Source: Trileptium ribeirensis (Eukaryota; Nematoda; Enoplea; Enoplida; Thoracostomopsidae). From it: a stretch of 64,000 nt of DNA. A program made the position numbers and the translations under genes. The notes under the pieces are model-generated. The model worked only from the letters and a program-made list of their open reading frames with translations, was not told the origin of the DNA and ran no database searches. Location of the stretch: the NCBI GenBank assembly GCA_030248225.1, contig JASANE010000670.1, forward strand, positions 1 to 64,000, in the 5' to 3' direction. Shown here piece by piece: positions 43,001-54,258 of the stretch (positions are counted from its first letter, which is position 1; each line of letters begins with the position of its first letter).

Positions 43001-43852
43001 AATTACTTATTTGCTGATCCTTATGTATTTCTTAAGTTTCTAAACTTTGGAATTTTGTTTTGATTAATTTGTATATTTTGGTTTCGTTTCTTTTATTAGC
43101 TAAGCTATTTGTTTGTTTATTTATTTACCAATAATAAAATAACAAAGCAATTAAGATGCTAATTAATGACGCAAATATTATTAATAATTAGGATAAGAAA
43201 ACACTTGAATGAATTATCTGACATTAGAATGGATAAAAAACCGCTAATATATACCTACTCTTAGATGATCAAGTATATAAATTAATCTAAGTCAGATGTT
43301 TAAAAATTAAAATCATTACCGAAGTAACTACACTTTCTGAAAAAGTATTCCAAGCGTTAATTATATGATAGGAAAAGAAATAACGTAAATTGATGCATAA
43401 TTTGATCTTGTGTGAGACGTATTATGCGCGAAGAAATTATCAGCATTTATATCAACATAATTTCTTGTTATTTTGAAAGTAAGGACCAAATCGCAAAAAA
43501 GCCTGCGATATTCGATAGATTTTAATTTTAAAAATGATAAACGCTCAGTATATATAGGATGAGTTGGGATTTTGTAATAATTTTTTTTGTGAAACATCTT
43601 GGGACTGATTCAAGTTTACGTATCTCTTGTAAATTATATGGGGAACAAATTTCAGAAGATTATTCCAGTTTAGGTAAAACGAAGGACTTGTATATCCTAA
43701 CTAAATTAGCAGTGTTTTTTCTTGCAAAAACCAAAGAATAAGATTAGAAGTATTTGAAGCTTTAGAGGAAAGACAATATTTACGATACCAAGATCATTGT
43801 AACAGTCAACATAAGGAATACCAGTGTCATTGACAAAATACAAGACAAGGAC
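37001..43852. other. 6.8 kb without a recognisable gene
   Basis: AT-rich, with short frames lacking family signatures. Noted inside: repeated AGAGATTTTAGTCTCTAACGG-like words near 40800-41045, a CACCCCCGAGGGTG inverted patch near 41105, and a segment (42771-42867) shared with 54579-54684. Frames of up to 126 codons (37756-38136) have no recognisable protein pattern. Confidence 0.5.
42771..42867. repeat. segment shared with 54579-54684
   Basis: Both start CCCACCGGCATACTACTGGC and end in a CTACCCC, same strand, moderately diverged between. The minus-strand frames both read WPVVCRW near one end, so it may be a fragment of a dispersed coding element not otherwise identified. Confidence 0.5.
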
Positions 43853-45391
43853 CTAGATGATGAGCAGCAACAGATCACTAAAGTGAAGAAAAGAAATGAA
43901 TAACGTTATTTCAATTCGCTGTAATAAATCAGTTTCACGATAATCCGATAATTCAAAATGTAATTTAGTATCGTCTGCATACAGTTTTATGTTGCAGTAA
44001 TTTGTTGCGCAACAAACATCATTAATATATAATAAAAATAAAAGTGAGCCCAAAAGACTACCTTGTGGTACCTCAGAGATTATATTGCAATAATCAGGAC
44101 GATGCGCATCAATTTTCACAAACATCATGCGGTCTTTCAGATAACTACTCAGAATAGCTAGCACTTTCGGCCCTACTCCGTTTCGTTTCAGAATTTCAAG
44201 TAATTTTTGCTTGAAACACAATCGAAGGTCTTCGCAATATCTGAATAAATAATAACGAAGTTACTAATATCACTAGTACGCGTATAATCATTAAGCCTGC
44301 ACAAATGTTGCAGCATAGTTGATTTACCAAAAATGAAACCAAACTGACTGTCACACAGTAAATTATCTACCCCATAGTGTTCTAGCAATGCATCACGAAT
44401 AAATGTTTCAAAAAGTTTACAGGTAAAAGAATTACAGGACAATAGTTTTTAACATCAGAGGGTTCACCTTTTTGTGGATATGAATAGTTTTAGCTTTTTT
44501 CCATTCAAGTGGAAAAATTTGTTTACACAAGCATTTACGAAACAGGATTGAAAGTGGAACAGTTAATGAAAAAGATATTTTTAATAACTGTGATATTCCG
44601 TCAAAGCCACAACTCTTGTTTACCTTCAGCATAGTAATTTTGTCAACTATCATTTCTGAAATTATGTTGACATCACAAACAGACCCACAGTAACCAAAAT
44701 TTAACTAATCAAACAAACTATTATCACTAACATAAACTTATTTACAAATTTATAAACGAAAGCTTCAGCCTTCGAAATACGATCAATTTAAACATTACCA
44801 TTAGCTAATTTTAAACATGGCATATTAGTTTCTGCCGAATATAATTCCAAAAGTCATTTATTGAACCATGTTAGGCTAGCCTATTTTCAAAAATTTCTAA
44901 AACACGACTTTTGCTAAATTTTGCTTCTTTGGAAACTTGCGCAAGGTTTTGACGATTTTGGACTGAAGGATTAATTTTAACTCGTTTAAGACTGTTTTCT
45001 TTTTGGCATTTAACTTGTGAGTTTTACGCGACCAACAAGTTTTAATATGACGTTTTGTAAATACAATAACAAAACGATAAATACATTCATTAATAACACG
45101 AAATAAAAACACGAAACATCAGCGTCAAAGGAAGTCATCCCATACAGTAGACCAACCCATTTGTAAGAATTAAGGAGACGTAATATACCCTCAAAATTGG
45201 CTGTAGAAAAATTGCGACTAGTCACGAAGAAAGGACAGGTTCGCCAATGAAGGGCAAAAAAAGCGTGGACTATGAAATAATCAGAAGTAGTCAATGGGCG
45301 AAGTACATCAATATAACACATTAAGTTTGGTTTATTTACTAAAATTAAGTCAAGTTTATTTCCAAAAATGTGAGGGGAATCATTTATTAGG
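43853..45391 (-). pseudogene. LINE-C (CR1/L2-like): endonuclease end and reverse transcriptase, broken
   Basis: Minus strand. Endonuclease C-terminus near 45390-45320 (GNKLDLILVNKPN), then linker, then RT pieces: MLKVNKSCGFDGIS, PLEWKKAKTIHIHKK, KLFETFIRDALLEHYG, QFGFIFGKSTMLQHL, VPQGSLLGSLLFLLYINDV and the catalytic IKLYADDTKL. Several stops and frameshifts. The rest of the element lies beyond LINE-A, at 48947-50326, so LINE-A is nested in it. Confidence 0.82.
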
Positions 45392-45738
45392 TGAAAGTCG
45401 TGACCCAGGTCTGTTGATCAGATCTCGGGCGTCACTGAAAAGGTGTACAATACCCTAGCGCAATACATCGCTTCCCTATGACAAGTCAAGCCCTTGTCTC
45501 CTCGTGGCACAGACTGGATATAAACTGAAGGGGCCTCTGGCGACAGGCGGGTGTTTGGCGCCTGATGAAATAACCAGACCCCCGCTGCCTTGCGGGCTAA
45601 GGGTCTTGACCCAAGGGCTACTGGTTGTTAGTCCGGGAAACAAAAACTAACTATTGGGCGACAAACCACGATAAAAAGTCCCTGCTGCCTAGCAGGTCAG
45701 GTGTTTACACCATAGGCTAGGGCCATCGCTTACAACTG

Positions 45739-46831
45739 ATGGTGGCGTCAGGAAGGGCATCCGGCCGTAAAAACACGCTCCAAAGAAAATCCATGATATC
45801 AGCGCAAAATTGGATGGCCCTCAGTCCCCCGCAGCTCTTAAATGAGCAGAGGGTGCGAAGAATCTCGGGTGGAGCCGTCGTTACGAAGGGATCCGACGGT
45901 GCGAATGGCAGTCCCTTCACGAAACGGACCTATCGTATTGCTACTGCAAATGTGGGCACAATGAAGGGTAAGCGCAGGGAAATGTTAGCAAGAAGAAGGG
46001 TAGACACCTGTGCCGTCCAAGAAGTACGATTCAAGGGGCAAGGAACAAGGATCTACGGAAGCGGTAGGGAATGTTATAAGCTTTGGTGGAGTGGGGATGC
46101 TCGCTGTGACAGTGGAGTGGGTCTCATGCAGGGATCGACCGGTATACCGGTACCGGTTTACCGGTATTTTTTCAGTACCGGTACCGGTACCGGTAAATTT
46201 TGGTACCGGTCGATCCCTGGTCTCATGGCGAAAAAGATCTTGGCCGATGACGTGATCGAGATTGAGCGTCTAAACGACAGGATAGTGCGTATCAGAATCG
46301 TAGTAGGTGACAAGATCTGTGACGTCTTTTTTGCGTAGGCACCACACTCGGGTCGGCAAGAGGAAGAAAAAGACACCTTCTATGATTGTCTGCGTGACTG
46401 CGTAATGGCAGTATCCGCAGAGGAAGAGCGAGCTGGTCGTTGCAGGCGATCTCAACGCGCACGTTGGCTGGGATACAACCGGATGAGATCTAGTGATAGG
46501 TCCACACGGTTTTGGCACCTTGAACGCCGAAGGGGAAAGGTTGCTGGACTTCTGTCTTGAACACGATATGCGGATTGTCAACACCGAGTTCAAGAAATGT
46601 AGCGAAAAACTCATTACCTACAAAAGTGGTACGTCAGCTACACAGATCGACTTCATTCTCCGGAGACAATCTTCAAAACCAGTAAACTGCAAAGTCATTC
46701 CAGGTGAAGCATGTCTGACACAACATAAGATGCTGGTCACGGACATACAGATGAATAAATTCGCAGCCAAGAAGCGAGAGCGTAAATTGCTGGCACTGAG
46801 AGTCTGGAAGCTCAAGCATGCGGCCACATGA
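45739..46831 (+). pseudogene. LINE-A endonuclease domain, broken
   Basis: AP-endonuclease (APE-type) landmarks: TYRIATANVGTMKGKRREML, DTCAVQEVRFKGQGTRIYG, ELVVAGDLNAHVGWD-like segment near 46430-46480, and SGTSATQIDFILRR near 46625-46665. Interrupted by a 91-bp MITE (46129-46219), a frameshift near 46338 and a TGA near 46484. The nuclease nicks DNA to prime reverse transcription in LINEs. Confidence 0.82.
46129..46219. mobile_element. 91-bp hAT-type MITE made of ACCGGT repeats
   Basis: Inverted ends CAGGGATCGACCGGTA / TACCGGTCGATCCCTG, flanked by perfect 8-bp duplications GTCTCATG (46121-46128 and 46220-46227). The interior is a chain of ACCGGT / GTACCGGT words. Without it the LINE-A frame closes up (G-V-G-L-M-A-K-K), confirming a clean insertion. 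Confidence 0.92.
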
Positions 46832-48904
46832 GAACTCTTTAAACAGCAGATTGCCAACATCAAAACGAGTTCTTGGAAGGAGTACAGCAACAGTCTCCTC
46901 CAAATAGCTGGCAGGGTATGCGACTTCACCAAAGGAGGCAAGCAGCCAGAGCAGAAGACTTGGTGGTGGAACGTTTCTGTACAACAAGTTGTGAAGGCCA
47001 AAAGGGATGCGTTTCTTGCGTGGCAGCGCAATCGTAATGAGGAAACGCGCGCTGAGTACCTTCGAATAAGCAAAATAGCATAGGTTGCCGTAGCGAAGTC
47101 AAAAGATGCTTCCTACGAAGGGTGGTGTCAAGGGCTAGATACACGCGGGGGACAAGGGAAGATGTTCAAAATAGCGCGCAAATACGACGAGAGCGACAAG
47201 GTGTGACCGGATCGAGAGCTATCAAAGATCCCAATGGACGCATCATTGTCGATGAAATGGAAGTTCTGAAACGCTGGAGATCCTATTCAAGGGACTACTG
47301 AATGTGAAAAGGCCATATGATGTCGGAGTCGTGGCCCCAACCGAAGGTCCAATCCATGCGTTTCAGGAATCCGCAATCAAAAACGCACTGAACGCCACTA
47401 AGAGGGTAAAGGCGAGTGGACTATCCGGGTTGGTTACCGAACTCACGGCTGAAGGTGGTGTTGCTGCATTGACAGCTGTAATGAACCACGTTCTGAGAAA
47501 TGGCATCCGTAATGAGTGGACCAAGTCACACCATTAACCTCTACAAAGGCAAAGGAGACGCACTGGATTGCTGCCCCCTATAGAGGGATCCGTCTCCTCG
47601 AACACGGAATGAAACTATACGAAAAACTGTTGGACAAACGCCTACGAAATGTGGTCAACATCAGCCAATGTCAGTGCGGCTTTATGCCTGGGAGAAGTAC
47701 AACAGACGCAATATTCCTGCTCAGGCAGCTGCAGGAAAAGGCGCTATGGAAGGGGAAACTGCTGTGGCACGCATTTGTCGACCTGGAGAGGGCGTTCGAT
47801 CCGGTGGCGAGAAAGGTGGTGGAATGGGCCTTAACGAGGCATGGCGTAGCCGAACACCTAGTACGACGCAAAGTAATGGAACTATACGAACGGTCAACGT
47901 CCCAAGTCAGGGGCCATACTAGAACATCGGACCCCTTTGACATTTCAGTGGGCGTCCACCAAAGTTCCGTTCTAAGTCCACTGCTCTTCGCTATCGTACG
48001 CGATGAGGCTACAGAACCAATCAATTAGGAAAAACTCTTCGCAGACGACCTCGTTATCACCGCGGATTCTTAACAACTCACGGAACGGCTCCGCGTGTGG
48101 TGTAGTGATTTGGAGGGGAAATGTCTCGAAGTCAGCGAGAAGAAGACCAAAGTTGTGGTCACTGGAGGAGACGGCAAGCCTGCTCACACCGGACAGTTTT
48201 CATGTTCACATTGCGGAAAGGGAGTAGGCACGAACTCACTGTCTTGCCGAGATTGTGGAAAATGGGGTCAAATGCGCTGCACTGGCCTCAGAGTGCGCCC
48301 CCGCTCGAACGAAAACTTCATGTGCAACAACTGTTTACATCCTACTGTCCAGTCAACTGACTTCTGGGTGGACAACAGGAAATTTGAAATAGTGGACGAA
48401 TTCACGTACCTTGGGGACACCATAGACTACATGGTGGACCTACAGAGGGCAGCCAAGGTCCGTAGTCAAGTCGCCTGGTTCAAATGGAAAGAGCTGGCGA
48501 TGGGCACTCACGAAGGAAGCAGCGGCCCTCTTCTAGCCATTGACGGAAAAATGATGCGGTGGATGGCAGGAGTGCGTTGGGAAGACCGCGCATCCAGCGA
48601 GAATGTGACGAAATCACTTGGACTTACGTCGCTGGAGGCGGAACTGACCAACCGGAGGCTGAGATGGTACCGCCACGTTCAACGCAGAACTTGCGGCGTG
48701 GCGAAACAAGCGGTCGAAGTCCAATTCGAAGGAAAGGCGCCCCGTGGGAGGCCGAAAAAGAAGTGGGAACAGGTCGTCAAAGAGGACATGCAATCGATAG
48801 AGCCACGAATTGAGGACGCGCAAGACAGGGACAAATGGAAAAGAGTGCTGAAGTCACGGTGCTGTCAAACCTGTTGCACGCGCGATGGACCCAATCGACT
48901 CTAA
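46832..48904 (+). pseudogene. LINE-A reverse transcriptase and C-terminal domains, broken
   Basis: RT segments in pieces: GIRLLEHGMKLYEKLLDKRL, QCGFMPGRSTTDAIF, WHAFVDLERAFDPVARKVVE, VGVHQSSVLSPLLF and LFADDLVITADS (catalytic A-D-D), with stops at 48027 and 48072. The last 269-codon frame (48095-48904) contains a PHD-like finger (CSHCGKGVGTNSLSCRDCGK then MRCTGL and CNNC), FEIVDEFTYLGDTIDY and LRWYRHVQRR, typical of the post-RT region of RTE-like elements. Confidence 0.85.
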
Positions 48905-48946
48905 AGAATGTGGTGGCGGTGGTGGTGGTGAAAGCCGTGACCCAGG

Positions 48947-49610
48947 AAAAAATTCAAAAATCTTATCACAATTCGATAGATTGTCAGGAGATGGATAGTC
49001 GAGTAATAACAATTTGGGGTAAGGATTTATATATAAAGTTAATCCAGTGAATTTATAAAGTTAATACAAGTTAATCTCTTAAACCAAAAATCAATTATCA
49101 AGGTTCAAAAAAGTTATTAGCCTCTTTATTAACAATTAAAAATTTCAATTTATTAAGTATCAAGCAAGCTACACCGTCACCATGGCCAACATGACAATAT
49201 CTGTCACTACGCACTAATATATATATGAGTTTGAAGAAAAGAACCAAAAAAATGGTCACTTATATGTGGTCCAAACCATGTCTTAGCAAACTGAAAAATA
49301 GCATTTATATTGCGTTGATAGAAGTAAATTAACGTACCTGACTCCGGTCAGGGTTTTTCTTCAATTGTTAGGAACAAATCTCTGCCCAAAAGTTGCACTG
49401 TTGACCGGACGAAAGAAAACGCTCCGTAGAAAACGAGGCGATACAAAATAGCAATTTGCGCATACAACGTTGAAGGTCCAACAAAAAAGTTACTGACAGT
49501 ACGGACCGCCAGGCGAATGAAGCGAAATCAACAATTTTATTTATTAAAGAATTAGCATTAATTAAAAAACAAGGTATGTGAAATTGTAATTTTCTGATCA
49601 AAAATGATCA
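48947..49610 (-). pseudogene. LINE-C endonuclease N-terminal part, left arm
   Basis: Minus strand: FLINANSLINKIVDFASFAW near 49580-49520, a degraded RSDR/GGGV-like region near 49230-49170, and LLDYPSPDNLSNCDKIF near 49010-48960, leading directly into the LINE-A insertion point. Many stops. Confidence 0.65.
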
Positions 49611-49769
49611 GTCTAACTGGCTATTGATCTATTATCAGAAGTATTGTTCTTTAAAGCGAGATTATCTTATTTGTGGTCTTTTCCCTCGCTCTTGTTTAGT
49701 AAAATCAAAGCGAACAAAAGGTTTAAATCGATTGCTTTGGATGTCCGGATCGTTTGCAAATAATTGAGT

Positions 49770-50326
49770 ACCTCGCCGTAAGAACTGGCATTCGTTCAGG
49801 AGCCCAGCTAGGACAAAAACACAACTTAATAATACGTGGACTACCAGGGACTAAAGAATCGTCACGATATGTAGTTTCAAATGCACTTTTATCAATATTA
49901 AGTTTATCACAGTAATTCTGTATTATTTATAAATCTTTACTGTTTGGATTGGCCTTAGATTGTTCAGTTTCGGGCATACCAACGATGACCAAAATAAGTT
50001 TCTTTTCCCGCTTTTCTAACAATTCTCCCATTGCTTCAACGGCTCTCTTAGTGTCATCCTTTGTGCAAATTTCGACGATTTTCGCAAAACCATCGCTTGA
50101 CAAACCATCGACATCACGAGTCAAGTTGCCTGTTCTTGAAAAAAGAATAGTTTTTTGACGAAGATTTTGCATATAAGTATGAATGTTTATCTTGAGATAA
50201 TGTCGGTTTGCGAAGCTTACACACATAAGTCACAATCTTGTCACAAACTAATTCAGCGAGCTCAAACAATGACAAACGAAGGCAGCGATAGTGCATAAAT
50301 CTGTTACAAATATCACATTTGGGCAT
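49770..50326 (-). pseudogene. LINE-C ORF1 protein with PHD-like finger, left arm
   Basis: Starts MPKCDICNRFMHYRCLRLSL (50326), a Cys/His finger as found in ORF1 of CR1/L2-type LINEs. After a stop/frameshift it continues SRTGNLTRDVDGLSSDGFAK, EAMGELLEKREKKLILVIVG and a C-terminal SPRIIKLCFCPSWAPERMPV segment. ORF1 proteins of this class bind RNA and oligomerise. Confidence 0.72.
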
Positions 50327-50879
50327 AGCTACTAAATCATCAGATAATCACCAGCAGCCTTTACGTGACTTTGAAGTACGGGCAGTAGCTATGACGTTTA
50401 AGCTATAGCTAGCTTACGTTTTGATCTTTAAACAGTGTTGTTGAGTGACGGTGGTTTTCTGGGTTCCGTGTAAACAATTACGCGTCTTTTAATTGAAATA
50501 TGATTATTATACATATGTCGGGTTACCTAGGTACCAAGTACTGGTAGTCTACGTGTTATTCGAGCTTCTACGTTTCTGTTGCACACAAAGACATAAGTTA
50601 AAAATGATGGACGCTGGAGTTATTTGAACACTAAAGAATTGCGTTGAGTCAGACGGTTCGGAGCTTATAATTCTTGTGCTTGAATATCTAATAGAATCTT
50701 GAAGAACGGAGTCACATGGCATTAAGACATCACATATTCACGTATCATTCTTCTCGCCATGGTATATTGCGTACCGTTGAATTTGAATCTTCACAAATTT
50801 CGTCCATTAGAGGGGAGCTTGCCTCGCATCCACTCGAGGCGAGATTCAGGTTGAATACAATTAAGAAGTTGATTAAGCA

Positions 50880-51065
50880 GACAATACTTTGGACGCATGC
50901 AGCCTGGATTTAAAGACGACAACGAGGTGCATTGACAATTTTATTTAGAGAGTTCCAGAGGCGAACTGAACGTTGAGACAAAAATCTACAGTCTAAGCTA
51001 ATGTCTCAAGTTAGAAATTGTGACCCCGTGTCCATTGAAACCCAGTAGAAAGGAATTAGGTGACG
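50880..51065 (-). pseudogene. LINE C-terminal fragment (LINE-E), left arm
   Basis: Minus strand: CRFLSQRSVRLWNSLNKIVN then CRLFKSRLHASK, the W-N-x-L and F-K-x-x-L pattern at the very end of CR1/L2-type ORF2. About 35 codons plus flanks. Its match is near 59680-59885. Confidence 0.65.
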
Positions 51066-51162
51066 TATAGGTCGATCCTATCATGCATCATATTGTAAAT
51101 AAAAATAATATGGGATCATCAAGAGACATATTAAGCACTTAACTAAAACTTCACTACTTTTC

Positions 51163-51621
51163 TTGCATCGGGCATTGATTCGACCTCATCTTGAGTTCGC
51201 CTCCCCGGTCTGGTGTCCTTACTTTCGAAAAGACATTGGTTTATTAGACGTACAAAGTCGCGTCACCAAGTTGCTTCCCAGTATACGCCACCTCAGCTAT
51301 GAGGATCGTCTACGATATTTACAACTACAGACATTGGAAACGCGACGTATACGTGCGGATTTAGTTCTCATGTATCAAATAATGACTAGTAAACTCAACC
51401 TTCCGCATCATAAGCTTTTCGTTGATGGTAATGCTAACACTCGTGGCCATATCTACAAGATAAAGCCACCGGATATTACGCGATCCAAAAAACGATTGCA
51501 ATTCTTTAGTCACCGAGTGGTCAACACTTGGAATAACCTCCCGTCCCACGTTGTTGAAGTACCGACATTAGCATCGTTCAAACGCTTGCTTCACGTTTCC
51601 GGCGCATTGCCGGAAGTATAA
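51163..51621 (+). pseudogene. LINE C-terminal fragment (LINE-D), left arm
   Basis: Open 152-codon frame: RALIRPHLEFASPVWCPYFR, IRHLSYEDRLRYLQLQTLE, FFSHRVVNTWNNLPSHVVEV and FKRLLH, then TAA at 51619-51621. It is the end of a CR1/L2-type ORF2, a different subfamily from LINE-B and LINE-E. Faces LINE-B tail to tail. Confidence 0.82.
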
Positions 51622-51744
51622 CTGTGTTCTGCCGCGGTATCTCTCATTTTAGGCCCTATCAAATGGGTCTCATCGCCCCAATCGTTATGCTAATATGGAT
51701 TTATTATCGATGAACAATACAAATGGGGCGCGCAGGTGAATAAA

Positions 51745-53930
51745 AGATCATAGGCGGCCGCCGCCTAGATTCTAGCGTATGGATGTCCAGATATAATAGT
51801 CGTTCTTCATATGTCAAATGGCGAATCGTAGGTATGACCTTCGTTGCCAGGCGCTGTACTTTCTCAATAATCTGAATATCTCGATCGTAGTAGGAGCACC
51901 AGACGTTTACATCTCAATAATCTGAATATCTCGATCGTAGTAGGAGCACCAGACGTTTACAGCGTACTCTACATGTGGTCGAATTAGGGATCGATATAGA
52001 TGGAGCAAAACGAATTCGACCAAAATTGAAATGTTTGCTTCAGCAAAAAATTACTCAAAAAGATTTTTGAGCAATTGCAGCGCAATGCGCAGAGAACTTC
52101 AAATCGTTCGTGACAACAACACCACGGTCGCTTTCTGACGTGGTAATATTCAGGCAATTTTTCTCAGTGAATATGCTGCACATGGATTATTCGGTCCACA
52201 GTGCATCACGTGGCATTTCAACTCATTTAGCGCCACACATCACTCATCACAATAATTCGACAATCCATCCAGATCTGCTTGAAAACTGTCAAAACCAAGC
52301 TCAGGACCATATCTCAGGATACGACGTGCTAATCGTAGATCGTCTGCATATTTGTATACCGTACATGAGAGATAGTCGTCAATGTCATTAATAAAGATGA
52401 TAAACAGGAGTGGACCCAAAACTGAGCCTTGCGGCACTCCGCTGGTGACTGTTGATCAACTATCGTTATCTGATAAGTATTGTGCCACTTTATTTCTCAC
52501 AATAGCTTCCAGCACTGTTTACCGCTGAAGTAAGGCTAATCGGTCTGTAGTTTTCACACTTGTATCTATCACCGTGGCCTTTACCCTTATAGATGGGTAC
52601 AACCGTGGGCTCCTTCCACTGTGTTGGAAAAACATCCGAGCCGAGAAACAAATTAAAGAGTTTACAAAGTGATTTCAGTATTACTTGACGTGTTTCAGCT
52701 AAAAACAAGACTTTTGGGCTAACAAAATGATGTTCATTAAAAACAGATACGAAGTATTGAAAGTATTACTGTCTTCGAGAGATGATGTAGATATAGATCT
52801 GTCAATAAAAACCATGGGGCCAATTTTTGGCAGAATACGACACTTTTCTGGGCGTAATTGAAAGAAGACTTTCTATCTACATCAATATTGGAAGCTCATT
52901 TACGTTCAAACTGACGAATAGCCAGTTGCGAATGATAATCAGCAGCTTCTGCTTTATATCGATAGTATTGCCAAGCAGCTTCAGTGTTTGTCCTCTTGAA
53001 ACGACGAAAATAATTATGTTTTGGCAAAACACCTCCAACAAAGAGCGCCTGCCCATACTGGTTTCCTCAACTGACGGCAAGATTTGAAAGGAACGAATTT
53101 ACTAATCGCTTCGTTCAACAAGGCACACATTCGTGACCACACTATCGTTACGTCAGGGCTATTGAAAACTTGTTCCCAATCACTACGTTGGATGAGTTCA
53201 CGTATCCTGCACCATGGCGCGCGGCTCCAATTTCGAATAGTTTTCCTACACGAAAAAATTGTTGGCCTGGACGAAGCTTTTGTATTCAGACAAAACTTCA
53301 CGCAGAATTGATCAGACGGTGTAAGAGGGGCTAATATCTCAACGTCATTAACACCATTTTCATCATTAGGAAAATCTAAATCCAGAATATTCTTACCTCT
53401 GTTATGAATTGGGTCAAATTCGCACTACTAACAAAATCCGTGAAGAGATCGTCAGCTGGCAGCCAATTAGCATTAACCCAATCGATATTTGAACGATTAA
53501 AGTCACCGCATACACAAGTCAACCATACATCTTCACTGACAGAAATTTGATGAAGGAGATCGTGTATATGTGCATCGTTCCCTGCAGAAGATGACAGTGC
53601 CCGATAAATGCAGACAAGAAGTATAACAGTGTCAGGTGTACATGAGATTTTCGCAACAGTGTCTTCGAAAACAGAAAATCGGGAAGACGTGCGGCAGGTG
53701 ATGGATGATCGTAGAAGGATCAGGACCCCCACCGCGCTTCCCTAGTCTATCACAGCGAAACATATTATAGTTTGGTATTTGAAGCTCGTTGTCGTCGTTC
53801 AAACCAGATGCCCATGTTTCAGTAACACATACGATATCAAAATCAAATTTATTTATAAATAATTCCAAATCTCATAGTTTATTCATTACTGAACGCGCGT
53901 TTTTATAAACGTACACTCTTGTATCCAGTA
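51745..53930 (-). pseudogene. LINE-B (CR1/L2-like) endonuclease and reverse transcriptase, left arm, broken
   Basis: Minus strand: YKNARSV near 53905, LFINKFDFDIVCVTETWASG, CVCGDFNRSNIDWVNANWLP (endonuclease, 53870-53400), linker with RSDWEQVFNSPDVTIVWSRM (53240), RT with TQWKEPTVVPIYKGKGHGDR, ENYRPISLTS, MPQGSVLGPLLFIIFINDID and the catalytic YKYADDLRL (52340-52320), ending near 51750. The arm homology ends at 53413, so only this arm keeps the 5' half of the endonuclease. Confidence 0.82.
51863..51960. repeat. 49-bp tandem duplication
   Basis: Two copies of TCTCAATAATCTGAATATCT... ending CCAGACGTTTACA, back to back inside LINE-B. The same duplication is in the right arm (58738-58840), so it predates the inverted duplication. 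Confidence 0.9.
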
Positions 53931-54087
53931 AACCGGGAACGAGTAAGGGGTGTAAATTCGGACGACCACGTCCTGCGATCCCTGCTCTCCTTATAACCAA
54001 CTGTTGTGTCAACCGTCCGGGGACGATTTGATTTAAATAAGGAAACATAATAGTGTAACTCTAAGGCCTAAGTTAAGGTATTCAAAT

Positions 54088-54258
54088 ACTCGTAGAGTCT
54101 GTCAGCCGTCTGGGGGTGATTGTACCCACCTCACAGGAGGAATAATAGAAAATAGATAACCTAAATCTTATCACTCGTAGAGCCTGTCAGCCGTCTGGGG
54201 GCGATTGTACCAACCTCACAAGAGGAGTAATAGAAAATAGACAACCTAAACCTTATCA
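54088..54258. repeat. ~86-bp tandem duplication
   Basis: Two adjacent units beginning ACTCGTAGAG(T/C)CTGTCAGCC and ending AACCTAAA(T/C)CTTATC. Non-coding. Confidence 0.88.

Larger units (their letters stand above)
45392..48946 (+). mobile_element. LINE-A (RTE/'craniofacial development protein 2-like'), left-arm copy
   Basis: Near-complete LINE flanked by an 18-bp direct repeat TGAAAGYCGTGACCCAGG (45392-45409 and 48929-48946, one mismatch), taken as the target-site duplication. It ends in a short GGT-repeat tail. The order is a 5' untranslated region with Gly/Cys-poor GC-rich words, an endonuclease, a reverse transcriptase, a zinc-finger segment and a C-terminal domain. It is inserted in the endonuclease domain of LINE-C, on the opposite strand. 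Confidence 0.85.
46520..53413. repeat. left arm of a large inverted duplication
   Basis: Matches 57266-64000 in reverse complement over essentially its whole length, with small indels. The match includes the nested LINE-A/LINE-C junction, the LINE fragments at 50.9-51.6 kb and a 49-bp tandem duplication. The spacer between arms is about 3.85 kb. Confidence 0.85.

Noticed and set aside
45560..45600. CTGATGAAATAACCAG as a possible hammerhead core in the LINE-A 5' region
   Set aside because: No GAAA partner, no stem II and no UH cleavage site at the right places.
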